From positions 30,817,985-30,881,984 of the forward strand of contig NC_133898.1 of assembly GCF_964199755.1 (NCBI RefSeq): a stretch of 64,000 nt of DNA, given 5' to 3'. The notes under the pieces are model-generated. The model saw only the letters and a list, made by a program, of their open reading frames with translations. It did no database searches and was not told where the DNA came from. The DNA is from Larus michahellis (Eukaryota; Chordata; Aves; Charadriiformes; Laridae). Below, one piece after another: positions 39,753-55,600 of this stretch. How positions within the stretch are numbered: the first letter of the stretch is position 1; the number at the start of each line of letters is the position of its first letter. The translations under genes were made by a program, and so were the position numbers.

Positions 39753-40788
39753 AAGATGTCACTTGGATGTACAGTGCTGTGGGAACAAGCATCTATTATG
39801 AGTCAGCCGTGGCTTGGATGTGGCTATTTCGCCGAGCGTACCCTGCCAGTTGTTATGAGGACTGTGGGAACTAATTAATTTGGTGGATCTGAGACTCACA
39901 ATACTCTTAGTCCAACCCTGACTAATATCTTCTGGGCATTTTAAGCAGCACACTTTTGCAAACAACCTACCTAGGAGATGACTAAATGTTGTCCTTAGCC
40001 ACTGAAATCTCAGCTCATTTCTCCAAAATGTTCTTTTTTAAAATTAAACCCCTTACATTCATTCAGATAAAATCATGTTTATCGCCACATTATCAATTAA
40101 CATTGTGCTTTTTGCTTTCTTTTCTTGTCTTTTTTAAATCAACAGCAAAAGTCATAGAAAAATTCCCGCATGCTTTTGCAATCTAAAAGAGAAAAATTAT
40201 GCAAAACAGAATAAAGTATAAAACATGCCACTGGTTCATGAACTTCATTATACGAAGAAGGAAAAAAAAGAGCCCCAGCAACAGACAGTTGCCATAGAAA
40301 CACTCAAGCATCGAATGCTTGTTTACAAGAGACATCTCTCTATTGTTTCTTAAATCCCTTCCTAAGGATGGCAAATCAAAAAGCAATTGAGCATCAAAAA
40401 GGAAGAACAGAGATGTTTGAATAGGAAGTTGAACTCAGTACTTCAAAGGTTAAAGGTTTTTAATAATATTGATCCAACCTGTGGTTGTGGGTTTTTTTCT
40501 CTGTTTAGGTTAAATCCCTGCTGTATCACTGATTTATACTTAATTTTCACGCTGGCAAAAATTAAGACAAAAAGTAAGGCACCAAAAAAAAACCTGCCCT
40601 GTATAACAACAAGCCTCATTAGTTATTACAGCCGAGGTGAAAACGTGCAAGTACTTGAGCTGCATGTTGTGTTTCTGATTAAGATCCCATAAACAGGTTA
40701 TTTCTTTATGCTACGTCCTATTTTGTCAGTTGAACAAGATGCTGAATCCAGGAATTCATGAGTATCAGTATAAAATGTAGGGATATGG

Positions 40789-40794
40789 TTTATT
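40789..40794 (-). terminator. SERTAD4: Candidate poly(A) signal of SERTAD4 (AATAAA on minus strand)
   Basis: This is the first AATAAA on the gene strand after the stop codon, 478 nt downstream. The sequence beyond is only weakly GU-rich (a TTGTT near 40736), so a longer 3' UTR using a later site is quite possible. The 41271-40795 stretch is AT-rich and unique-looking, as expected of a 3' UTR. Confidence 0.4.
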
Positions 40795-41271
40795 CCCAGT
40801 CCGGGAAGACAGTCCTTTGTCAGAACAAACACTGAGTTACAAGGAGTGCATCACCCTTGCTGGTAGCATCGATTTGTTTACCAGACTTCTAATTCCTCGG
40901 TAAACATAATGGAGGTTCTTCTTAATTAATGGCAGACTTCTTGGGGGCGGGGATATATAAAACGATGTGTTTTCCCCATCTGGCTGATTGGTAATTTCAG
41001 TAACGAAAGCTACACCATAGCTGTACAGACTATGGTGCTAAGCAGTAACGCAACGGCGTTCTTTATGAAGTCTCCATATTTATAAATAGGCCGCTGATGC
41101 AGATGATAGAGACGCTTAACACAATCTGCTCTCCAGTCATTTAAAACTACACGTAACGTTTGTGGCATGATTGTTATCATTTGTAGAAAACTATAAAAAA
41201 TCCATTCAAAATAAAAATTTGACAGACAAACGAACATGCTGCGCATGCTTCAACAGAGCAAGAAAGATGCC

Positions 41272-45908
<4,637 letters not shown>

Positions 45909-46026
45909 CGCGGGCGCCGGCACCTGGAAGCGAAGCAGCGCGGTGAGCGCCCGGCACCCCGCCGCCCCCGGCACCTCGCCCCCCGCCCGCGCCGCCCCCC
46001 AGCACTCACACCTCTAGGCACACCTA

Positions 46027-46033
46027 TATAAAA
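46027..46033 (+). promoter_or_regulatory. TATA-like box on + strand inside the SERTAD4 CpG island
   Basis: TATAAAA lies in an 80-bp AT-rich notch flanked by dense CpG on both sides, and faces away from SERTAD4. It could serve a divergent antisense transcript. It could also be chance in AT-rich DNA. No downstream exon was recognised. Confidence 0.3.
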
Positions 46034-46342
46034 TAGATACGCACGTATAGCTGACATAGACACGCGATATTATTATTTATTTTTTTTTTTTACGTCTTAT
46101 GGCAGGAAAAAGACCGGAGCGCTCGCCCACAAAGGGCGCGGGGTCTCCGCCACCGGGAGTTTGTGAGAGCCCCCCCCGCCACCGCCACCGCCCCCCGAAC
46201 CCGCCGCCGCCCCGGCCCCGCTCCCGCCGCCACCCCCCGTCCCTGTCCCCGCTCACACACCGGCACGGATCCGCTCACTCGCTTCCCATGTTCTCCCGGC
46301 GGCGTTGGCACGACGCGCTCGGCACCGGCGGGTGCGGGAGCC

Positions 46343-46438
46343 GGTGTGTGTGTGGTGTGTAGCGTGTGTGTGGGGGGTGTGTGTGTGCGTGTGTGTGTGC
46401 GTGTGTGTGTGCGGTGTGTATGTGCGAGAGAGAGCGCG
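46343..46438. repeat. Long TG/CG-rich dinucleotide tract upstream of SERTAD4
   Basis: About 95 bp of mostly TG repeats with GC and GG interruptions, ending in GAGAGAGAG. Alternating purine/pyrimidine DNA of this kind can adopt the Z form. It lies 435-530 bp upstream of the SERTAD4 ATG, probably in the 5' intron. Confidence 0.9.
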
Positions 46439-46726
46439 CCCGGCAGCCGGGGATCGCGTTTCTTTCTTCTTTCTTCCCTCCCAAACGAAACAAGACAGCG
46501 GAGACTTAGGTAGTTGTTTCCACTAGCCCCGATCGGACTGAACTGGATCTGCCTCCAGTCAAAACACTGCGAGACTAAGACAGAAAATTGGCTCCGGTTT
46601 CAAGCCGTGAGTTGCAGTCCCACCGGAGCCAAGCACAACATCGGCGGAGCGGGCGGAATATTAAGCAGGAGCGGGGACTCCAGGGCCAGCGCCAGGCTGC
46701 GAGCTGCCTCCTGCCGCGACAGCAGG

Positions 46727-46777
46727 CGGGAGGGGAGGGGAGGGGAGGGGAGGGGAAGGGAAAGGGAGGGGAGGGAG
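46727..46777 (+). repeat. (GGGGA)n pentamer tract, quadruplex-prone
   Basis: At least seven G runs of three or four, separated by single A, lie on the + strand just below the candidate SERTAD4 exon 1 donor. Confidence 0.85.
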
Positions 46778-46878
46778 CAAACTTTCTGCGAGGGGCAAGG
46801 GATGAGTTCATAGTCACCTACTTCTTGGCAGAGGAGCGCGGAACAATGCGCCCAGACGCGGCCCAGCCCCTCCCTCGC

Positions 46879-46907
46879 CTTCCTCCTCCTCCTCCTCCTC
46901 CTCCTCT
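46879..46907. repeat. (CCT)n microsatellite
   Basis: CCT triplets repeated about nine times within the SERTAD4 CpG island; on the gene strand it reads AGG. If exon 1 is here it lies in the 5' UTR. Confidence 0.85.
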
Positions 46908-47919
46908 CTCTGAGAAAGCGGGACGTAGTTTCCCCTCGCCCGGAGGAAGACGAGGGCCCGAGCGAGCAGCGAGAAGGAGGGGCCGCAGGTGGGCAGGTGG
47001 AATTTCAGCAATTGTTTGTCTTAGCAGCTGAGCGCTGGCTAACAAGAGGAAAAAATAGACCGCAGCAGAAGAGGGAGGAAAAATAAATCATTCACATCTG
47101 CCAGTTGTTTTCTTAAATCCTGGAAGAATGCACAAGGCTGCTACTTTATTAAGAAATGGGCTTCCAGCATGCGTGAACTCTCTGTTCCTCGGATGGATGC
47201 ATGCGTGGGTCTGCCCTCCGCTCCTCAACGGGGCAGAAAATGAGAGGCGAAGGGGAAATCCCCGAGCCCTAGCAAATCCTTGTTTGCCCTCGTAAAGGCC
47301 ACCAGACCTTTACAAGGTGCCTAAATGATTGATACTGAAGGGTGCCTAAACCCCTTCCTCACAATTAATTTACTCATCGCGCACTGCGTACGGCCCTCAG
47401 TCATCTTCTTGCAGTAGCCCGTTAATGCCATCTTGCTTTTCCTGGGCACAGAAACACTGACCCAGGGAGTGGCAAGCCACCAGACTGGCCCATTGGAAGC
47501 TATCCCTGACACCGCCAGTATATATTATTTATTCCTCACAGCTTTTGTTACCAGCTGAGTACCAACGCATGGAAAGACTGGTCAAAACAACAAGTGGGTC
47601 AGTCTGCTGACCTAAGAGCAGGGCCAAAAAGTGGCCCAAGAACCAGCTAAAAAGTCATATATTTTGTGGCTGAAAAGATTACGCCATCGTTAGAAAGCAC
47701 CCACGGACTCTTCTCATTAATCTGCACTGAGGAATCACTCACAGGGAGACATCAATCTTCTCATGTTGGCATGATGTCAACACTCAGTGTTTGTCCTTAG
47801 AGAATAAGGGTTGGAAGAAACTCACTGCTGCTTTGGAAAAGTCAGGATTTCTTTGCACGTAATGAATTCAGCATCTCTTTGTGGAATTTTTTTATGAGAA
47901 ACGGAGATTTTGACTGTGC

Positions 47920-47938
47920 TTTTTTTTTTTTTTTTTTT
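47920..47938. repeat. 19-bp poly-T tract
   Basis: A homopolymer run in intergenic DNA. Similar runs lie at 18257-18272, 31367-31381 and 51030-51069 (interrupted). Confidence 0.85.
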
Positions 47939-47985
47939 ACATATTTCATCAGCAATAGGTCTTTCTATGCTTAAGCAGAAACACA

Positions 47986-48028
47986 CAGGAAGGAAGGGAG
48001 GGAGGAAGGAAGGAAGGAAAGAAGGAAG
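47986..48028. repeat. (GGAA)n microsatellite
   Basis: About 40 bp of imperfect GGAA/GGGA/GAAG units. GGAA repeats are known ETS-factor binding substrates; no function is claimed here. Confidence 0.85.
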
Positions 48029-48698
48029 TGTCGGGATGCCGTCTGCACAGCGCTGCTGATTTATCTTGACAAACCGAGTTCTCTGGACAGCCAGTAAAGT
48101 AAATGAACTGCTTCTGCTATTTACAACATGGAAAATTAATAGAGGCAGGCCAGTTAACTTCTATAAACAGCTACTGTCCGTGCGCATTCTCCATGTTTCC
48201 AAACTGTGTAAAAACAAAGCATAAATAATAGAGCTTCCCTAAGATTAAAATAAATAAATAAATCAGAAAGCCAAAGCCTCAAACCAAGCTTGTAGGTCTC
48301 AGCATGCGTTACAAAGCTGTATGGGTGGCACTCAGCTACAAAATAAGCCCCATTTAGTAGCGAAGGAATTGCTTCAGCACGCAGAAGCTGAGAACCAGGC
48401 TTTTAGAAGGGCTTGTGACTCCGGGCGCGCTATTTGTTCCCATTTGGTTTTTCAGAAGCACTGACTTCCAGCTGCTGCAAATGAGTGGGAAGGGAGCTGC
48501 GAGTACTCAGCACATGGGAAAAGTCAGCCTCCTCGAAGGTAAAGTTGGACACGGCAAAACTGAAAGCCTGAGGTACGAGGTGGTATTTACTGAAAAAGCG
48601 CTGCCGAACCTATCTCCATAAACAGGACCTCTGGCATTGCTCCCGAAGAGCCAGCCTACCGTTTTTCCCCGTCAAGGGTGGCAAAATCCACTCCTGAG

Positions 48699-48785
48699 TA
48701 TCTTGCCAGAAGTCACGCAGCAAATCAGTGTCAGAGCCAGAAATAGAACCAGATCTCATCGTCCTCCAGCCCTAAGCCCAACCCA
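48699..48785 (+). mobile_element. MIR/L3-like ancient SINE or LINE tail
   Basis: The run TTGCCAGAAGTCACGCAGCA, a TCAGTGTCAGAGCCAG block and CCAGATCTCATCGTCCTCC resembles the conserved core/tail of MIR-type repeats (a 'GTCACACAGC...GGCAGAGCC...GAACCCAGGTCT' layout). The match is from memory and the exact family is unsure. Confidence 0.5.
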
Positions 48786-48973
48786 TTTATATTACATTAT
48801 CGTATGCAATGGAGGGATTTCATCCAAAATCCCGTTCGTTTCAATGAGACTTTGCAGAACAGCACACACATTGTTACATTCCCATTAATACCACTGGAAA
48901 TAAAGGATGAAAGATGTACATTTGAGCATACAATACATTTACTATACAAAATTACAGCAAAAGGTTGACACTT

Positions 48974-49068
48974 AGGGCTGGATTCAATTTTGAAAAATCC
49001 ATTTGGGAGCCTTGTGTGGGCTTCAGTGGCATGGAAGCCAGGCACAGTTTTTTATTGAACCCAGCCCT
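48974..49068. repeat. 95-bp element with 15-bp terminal inverted repeats
   Basis: AGGGCTGGATTCAAT (48974-48988) and ATTGAACCCAGCCCT (49054-49068) are inverted repeats with 14 of 15 positions paired. The interior is unremarkable. It could be a small DNA-transposon (MITE) remnant or an ancient hairpin-type interspersed repeat. No clear target-site duplication was found. Confidence 0.5.
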
Positions 49069-52000
49069 CCATCCTTAGGCTACCACAATTTTTCCATTTT
49101 GTCAGCCAAATGCATGCAGTGTGAGGACACCCCGAGGCATCTACAGCAGCCTGAAGGTTAAAATGTCAAACTTTTTCCGTATGCAGTTTTACACAGTAAG
49201 ACTACTATACATTGCTACGCTACTCCATTTGCTGGGGTTTTCACTCGCTATTCCTCCAGAGCCATTATGATGTTAATGAGAGAACTGTAATGATGCCATT
49301 CACATTATAACAAGCCTGATGCCGATGTCAGTGAAAAGGGCTCTTTATACAGCTCCAGAATGCCTCTAAAATCCCAAACTTAAAAATAAAATGCCTGTGA
49401 CCATAATGCTGCAGGTCTCACCGAGATCAATAAAGACAAGGGAATAGACTTAAGATGGCTATTCCTTTCTTAACTCCTGGGTTCGTACCTAAGTACTGCA
49501 GCGGTTTCAGTCTTTATCGTCTATTCTGGAGCGTTTCCGTTGCATAACAACATGACTTGAGGAGAGAATAGCATTCCTTAACTGTACTATGCCATTGTTA
49601 ACATCTGGATCGCAGCGCTTAGAAAACAAAATTGCTGTCGTTTCAGTAGCTGTTACCTTCCTGGCGTTATAGAAAATTTACACTGCCGAAGCAATCAGCG
49701 ATCCCGCTGCACGAGCGCTGCAGGCTGTGGCTGTGGCTGTGGCTGTGCAGACCCACGCTCCGCGAAAGCAAGTGACAGCCGAAGAGAGGAAGGGGAAAGG
49801 CACAATGACATACCCAGACTGGTGTACCTACATTAAAACCAACAGAACCCGACTAAATCACATGTAAACAGTTCCAGGCTGACCTCCTTGTAAACTACCT
49901 ACTCTTTATGGTTGCTGCAACAAAGTTTGGTACTGCCAACTCAGCTGAGGGAGGCCGGGCACCCTGTGGGCAAGCGCATCGTGAAAGAGGGCATAAAGAC
50001 TTCCACGGGAGCAGCAGATAAATGCCCGAGGACGCCAGCATCACCGGTAAAGGGAGCAGAGTGGTACAGTAGAGACGATGGGGGAGCAGTGACAGCTAAG
50101 GCAGAGCTGTGACAACCCAGCACGCGACAATGAAGACTAGGTGCAGGCAAGTAAGGAGGAAAGGCAGGGGGTGGGTTGGCTCTGACCACAGCAGTGGACA
50201 GGGAAGGGGATGTTGGGAGCTTGTCTTTAAATAGATCAAACTGGCTGATATGTCACAAGTTCAAGGAGGAGGAAGTTACAAAGAGAGATGGGAGATAATG
50301 AGGGCCTTGATTGAAACGTTTATTGTCTGGGTAGACAGGCATGGACTTATAGTAACGTTATGAATGAAGCAGTGGAAACACCGGGGACACCGAACGGCAG
50401 CACACTGGGGCAGCCCAATCAGTAAATGAAATGAAAAATCAGTAAAGTAAATGAAAGCAAAGAGTCAAAGATGATCCCTGCGCTCAGGGCTCTGGAGGCA
50501 AGGCGAGCTGCAAGGCTGCAAGAAGCGGAAAAGCCTCTAGAGTTGGCCATGCTGGATTTCAACTGAAAATTGGACTCCCAAGAAACAGGCCATGGGTTGG
50601 GAGCAGAGAGAGAGAGGTATCTCTTCCTTCTCTTGTTGATATAAACCATCAGAGAAGAACGTCAGTGCAGGGTGGTCCCTGGTGCACGAGCTGGAGACGG
50701 CAAGGAGGAGGCAGAGGGAAGAGGGGACGAGGACAGGTGGCAGCGAGGCCGCGCGGGCCCCGGGCAGTGATCATTTTCTGTTCCTTCAGCCACACCTCGT
50801 ATCAGAAACATGTATAATGCCGTCTGACATCAGCATGATACAAGGGCGACATGAAAGGGTTAAGGCTGGCTGAAATAACTAGACTGGTAGAACAACAGGT
50901 CTGTGTGCCAACGGGGTCAATTCAGCTCTTCATCCTTCGGAGGTATAGATAAACTATAGACCTGCCAAGTCTAGTGTTTTTCCCTGTATTTCTTGGCCCT
51001 TGCTTCAGGGAATTTCAAGGAACCCACTGTTTTTTTTTTCTTTTTGCTTTCTTTTCTTTTTTTTTTTTCCTTCTTTTTCTAGAGCTGGACTCACTGTTTG
51101 GTGGAAAAGGAATTAATTTGAAATCAGAAATTGATTTCTGTGTCAAGATGCAGCCTTTCCATGAAAGGGTTTCAAAGGTATCTTCACTTAACTTCTGTCC
51201 TAATTCAGATTATACAACTCCAGATGCTCGAGTGCCTGTTTCTCAATACAGAATTCCAAGCAAATATTTCTCTAGCTTTCCTAATTCCCACATGATAATT
51301 TTTTTTCTTTTCATACTTTGCAGTTGAATTCTTCCGAGAAAGACTTTTCGGAGTTACTCTGTCCCAGTTTGTGAGAGTCCCCTGATTTTCATAGCAAGCA
51401 TTTTTTTCAGAGGGGAAAAAAAGAAAAAAAAAGAAAGAAAAAAGAAAACGTTCTTTTGAATTCTTAGCAGTTGTGCTTTCTCCTGCTTCTGGTCTCTATG
51501 AAGCAGAACTAGAGGTTTCTGTACCGACAGAAAAGAGGTTTCCTCTTTTATTTTCTTGTAGGTATATGTCACCTATCAGTACTCTTGGCAGCCTATGTGC
51601 AATCAACTCTTGAATGGTGGTTCTAACAGTCATAGTTCGTGCTAGAATTTTTGCGAATATATGAAAATACAAGCAAATTTGCAATCTATTTTTTTGCCAC
51701 GGGGCTCTGGCAGCTGCGAGAAAAGATGACATCGAGTTTACTGCAGCCATCTCCTGGCGGCTGCTTCGCCTGCCTGCTCTAGGAGAACAATAAAGCCCCA
51801 TGGTATTTATTTTAGTAAGCATAAATATTTTTTCCAGTGTTCTTAGCCAAAATGTCTCGTATGCTCTCTGCCTCCACCCCGCTGGTGGCTGCGTGGCCCT
51901 GCTAGACATACAGAGCTCCGTCCAGGATCCACTCGGCTCCGTGGGAGTTTGGTTTGCAAAACACTTCGCCATCCTGACGGTAAAAGGTGCTCCTATTGCT

Positions 52001-52619
52001 GCAGACTCTAACCGACAGTATTTATGATTAGTTAACCTTTGCAGTGGGTTTTGACACGGAATAGGTGCTAGATGTTGTTTTTGGGACTGAAGTCAGAGAG
52101 AAGAAGGGGCCGCAGCAGCCGGGCAGGGGTGTGAAAGCAAAGCCCTTCTGGTACATGAGAAGACTTCCCAAAGCACAAGGCAGCACTCCTCACTTCTTTA
52201 CGAGAGGTACCAATTAAAATCGCTTCCCCACTTAGCTTTCGCTCCCGTGCAGCAGCGCAGGCATGTCACTGGCACCGTAAATTAGATGGTTTATGGGGTT
52301 AATTATATTGCCTTCTTCACTTTTTGTCTGCTGAAGAAAGTAAACAAAACAAACACAAAAAAGTGTTTTGGAACAAAGAGCGAGTTGTCTCCCACTTTGC
52401 TGTGTGCTACTTTCCGCGAAGAATGAGAGCTATTATTATTCTTTTACAAGTTTCCTTCTAAGGGAAATAAACACCAAAGGTAGGATTCCAAGGAAATGAC
52501 TCACAAATATTGGCAACAGGCTCCGAAAATTGGATCCAGTCTTTGCAAAAGCCTTTAGCAGAATACTAACCCCTCTTATTGCAAAATAAACTTTTCCCAG
52601 ACGGGCTGCACATCAGCTC
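49069..52619. other. Intergenic, no gene recognised
   Basis: Mixed composition, with T-rich and A-rich runs at 51030-51070 and 51415-51450. Frames of up to 158 codons (51496-51972, minus) carry no domain. Confidence 0.55.
49723..49746. repeat. (GGCTGT)4 hexamer repeat
   Basis: Four perfect copies of a six-base unit. Confidence 0.9.
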
Positions 52620-52663
52620 TGCGCGCGCGCGTGCGTGTGTGTGTGTGTGAGAGTGTGTGTGTT
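52620..52663. repeat. (GC)n(GT)n microsatellite
   Basis: A GCGCGCGCGC run flows into GT repeats with a GAGA interruption. It is Z-DNA-prone. Confidence 0.9.
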
Positions 52664-55600
52664 AGGAAGCGGGGACAGAACCCATTTCTCACGTCTCCCC
52701 TTCTTCCCTCTGGGGCACCGCTTCTGATGCCATTTTTAGCTGGAAGCTGGAAATTTTTAATAACCGACTGAGTCATCCTCGGGAGAGGGAGGGAGAGGGA
52801 TGTACCTCACCTTGCCACGCAGCATGCTGCCCGACGGCCGTCCCTGCCCGCAGAGACCCCCGGGAGAGTCGGGCCGGGCGGCTGGTTTACTACAAACCCA
52901 TCTACAAGAGCTGGCAGGAACCTTTATCCTACAGCTGTGAAAATGAGGGGCAGAGCGGGGAATTTTTTCGGTCCCCTGACATTGCGTTGGGTTCAGCCTC
53001 TCACAGTGTGTTTTCAGCCGCCGCGTTACCCTTTCAGATGTGCCGGAGGTAACCATGCACTGTGACTCATATTTTATTTCTTAATCAGGAACCCCAGGAA
53101 CCAGGAACGCAGACACTGAAAAATCAGACAGCTGAGCAAAATCAGTGTGGCGGGATTACCATCTGCAAACCGAACAATCTACTTTGCATATTTATTTCTC
53201 AGCTGTTCAAAATTTTGAATGATAAATGCATACTCTGTATCACTTGTAATGCACACGTTCTAAAACGCTCGTGCTCTCTCATGTTGGTTTGGTGGATTTG
53301 TTTGTTTGTTTTGTTTCTGACGATGTAAATCTGGTTAGACAAGAGCGACAAAAATTGCAAACCTTACACTGAATTCCTTTGTTGCTTGGTTCTACTTAGA
53401 CAAGCCCTTTAAATGAAAGAAGCTGGTCCCCTTATTCATTTCCTTTGCAAATTCCTATTTAACCGCTCCAAATCGAGATGAAACAAACAGGGATGCTGGT
53501 CCAGAGTCAGGGGTTTTTTTTAGAAAGTCCCTTTACAGCGTGCCTAAAACTGATTGGCAGCCAAGTGCCTACTTAAGACGCTACAGGCTGCCTTAGTGGA
53601 AGTTTTGCGTCTGGTTCAAGGTCTCCAAGCACTGCCAGGTAGTTTCTTAAGCCTGTAATTCACTAAGTGCCCAACAGACACTTCTTCCAATAGGACCCCT
53701 AAGCAGGAATGATGTTTATATAGACCGTCTGAGACATGTGAATCGGGCTGAACTGCAGCCATGGCTCAACCAGTTGAAACCAGCTGTCAGGGTTGGGAAG
53801 AAAACCAGGATAAACCAGTGTGGTGTCGCCTTCCCGAATCTGCTGGCAGCGTGGCACAGCAAGCTGGGAGGTAGGAGCTCCTCCGACCCCACCTCACTGC
53901 TGCGTTAATGGACGAATTTTAATAGTCGTAATTGCACGGCTGGTCATTTTAGCGACAAGAAGAAGGGATCAGCTGGGAAGTGGCGGCTGCTGTGGGGAAG
54001 GAGATGCAGAAGGACAAACACCAAGCCAAGGCGGGGGAAAAATGGGAAGAAGAGTGGAAAGAGGGAAGAAAGGCAAAAAGGTCGAAGTCTTGTTGCTCCC
54101 CAGGTTTTTCAGTTTTTCATCCTGTAATCTAGGGACTTCATAGGGAAGCAATCACTAGGAATATATTCATTACGCTAGCATGTGATAGAAAACATGTTAT
54201 CTACAGGTCAAAAATCACTGTAATCACTTTGCCTACACCCGTTTTCAGCCTCTTGCGGTGCTCAGCTTTTCCCATTTTCTGGAAGCCCCCCCAAACTGGC
54301 CAGAGCAGCCGCAGCTGCACGACGACCGGGATCTGATCCCACCCTGGCACTGCCGCTTCTCCACCTCACTGCTCTGCAGAGACGGAACAAGGGGCAATGG
54401 CACTGACCCACCGTCTGGGTGGAGGCTCCGGCAGGAAGCACCTTCCTAAGGAGAGATACTGGGAATCGCTCTCATCTGTTTTGTAAAGGTTAGGAAGGAT
54501 GGGATTAGTTACGGGATAAAGGTCCCTCAGCTGCAACAGCACGGGCAGGTCTGTGGTGAGGAGCTGGGTGGGGAAGGGAGGGAGAGAGCCCACCTTTCTA
54601 TGGGACACAGGACGTTAATTTAAAAACATAATTTAAAATGTTTTCTTTCCATAATAAATATTTGCAATGCACATAAAGTGCATTAGAAAAAGAGAAATGC
54701 CTAAATAATGGAAAGGTTATAAAATTATGATACTAATACTGTTGAGTATCCATTTTTTATGCACGACGTAGCTCAATGGGCACGAGGCTACTGGGCAGCA
54801 CAAATTACCTGTAATTAGCAGGAGACACTTTTGGCAGGAATGGATTAGTCATTCACCCCTGTGCGCTGGTGACATCTCCCCAAAGACAGGCTTTCTAGGG
54901 TAGCATTACAAACTACAGTGCTAAGAGGAAATATCATATTTTGATGCAGAATTTCATACTTGACTTAAATATCTTTTTTTTGGAGACTTACAGCATTCAG
55001 ATTGACTCTTACTAACACGGCTTTGTCCATTCATTTCTCAGTCTCCTTGCCTGTGTCTCTGTTTTCAGACTTCAACATTTCTGATCTATAAAAGCAAGCA
55101 AAAAAAAAAATCATTAAAATTTAAAAGGCTTTATTTGTGTTTCAATTTACAACACAGACCCCAAAAGACTAAGTTTTTTAAAAAATAAAACATTTTAAGT
55201 TCAGTTTTCATTTTAAGTGCAACTTATTGATTTAATAGCTAAGGAAAAAGTAATTTCTCAGAACCAGGGAAAAATAACGTAAAGTACTTCTATCATATAA
55301 AATAATTATGCAACCCAGGAAAGTGAGAAAAAAAGAAATCTTGCACAGAAAAAACTGAGGTGGCAAAAGCAGCTGAGGTAATCAGAGAGTTAATATAAGC
55401 AGATCACAGATATTTATAAGAAAAGCATTCCTCCGCACAATTTGTAACCGCAAAAGCAGAGCTCTAGATTTCCACTGTCCTTGGGCCGATAATATTCTGC
55501 TAGGATCTGCAATCAATTATTTAGCTGGTGCGACAGGAAGTGATTATCCCTCTTACTTGAACAGTAGCACAAAAACCTTGAAGTTATTCTGAGAATTAAT

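Larger units (their letters stand above)
33086..40788. other. Intergenic downstream of SERTAD4, possible non-coding conserved DNA
   Basis: 33780-33960 and 34550-34800 are very AT-rich with homeodomain-like TAAT/ATTA cores. No repeat family was recognised. Frames of up to 140 codons (37660-38082, minus) have no recognisable domain. If SERTAD4 has a longer 3' UTR, its end lies in the upper part of this stretch. Confidence 0.5.
47011..48698. other. Upstream flank of SERTAD4
   Basis: AT-rich, with poly-T and GGAA tracts listed separately. No exon or transposon recognised. Confidence 0.55.
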
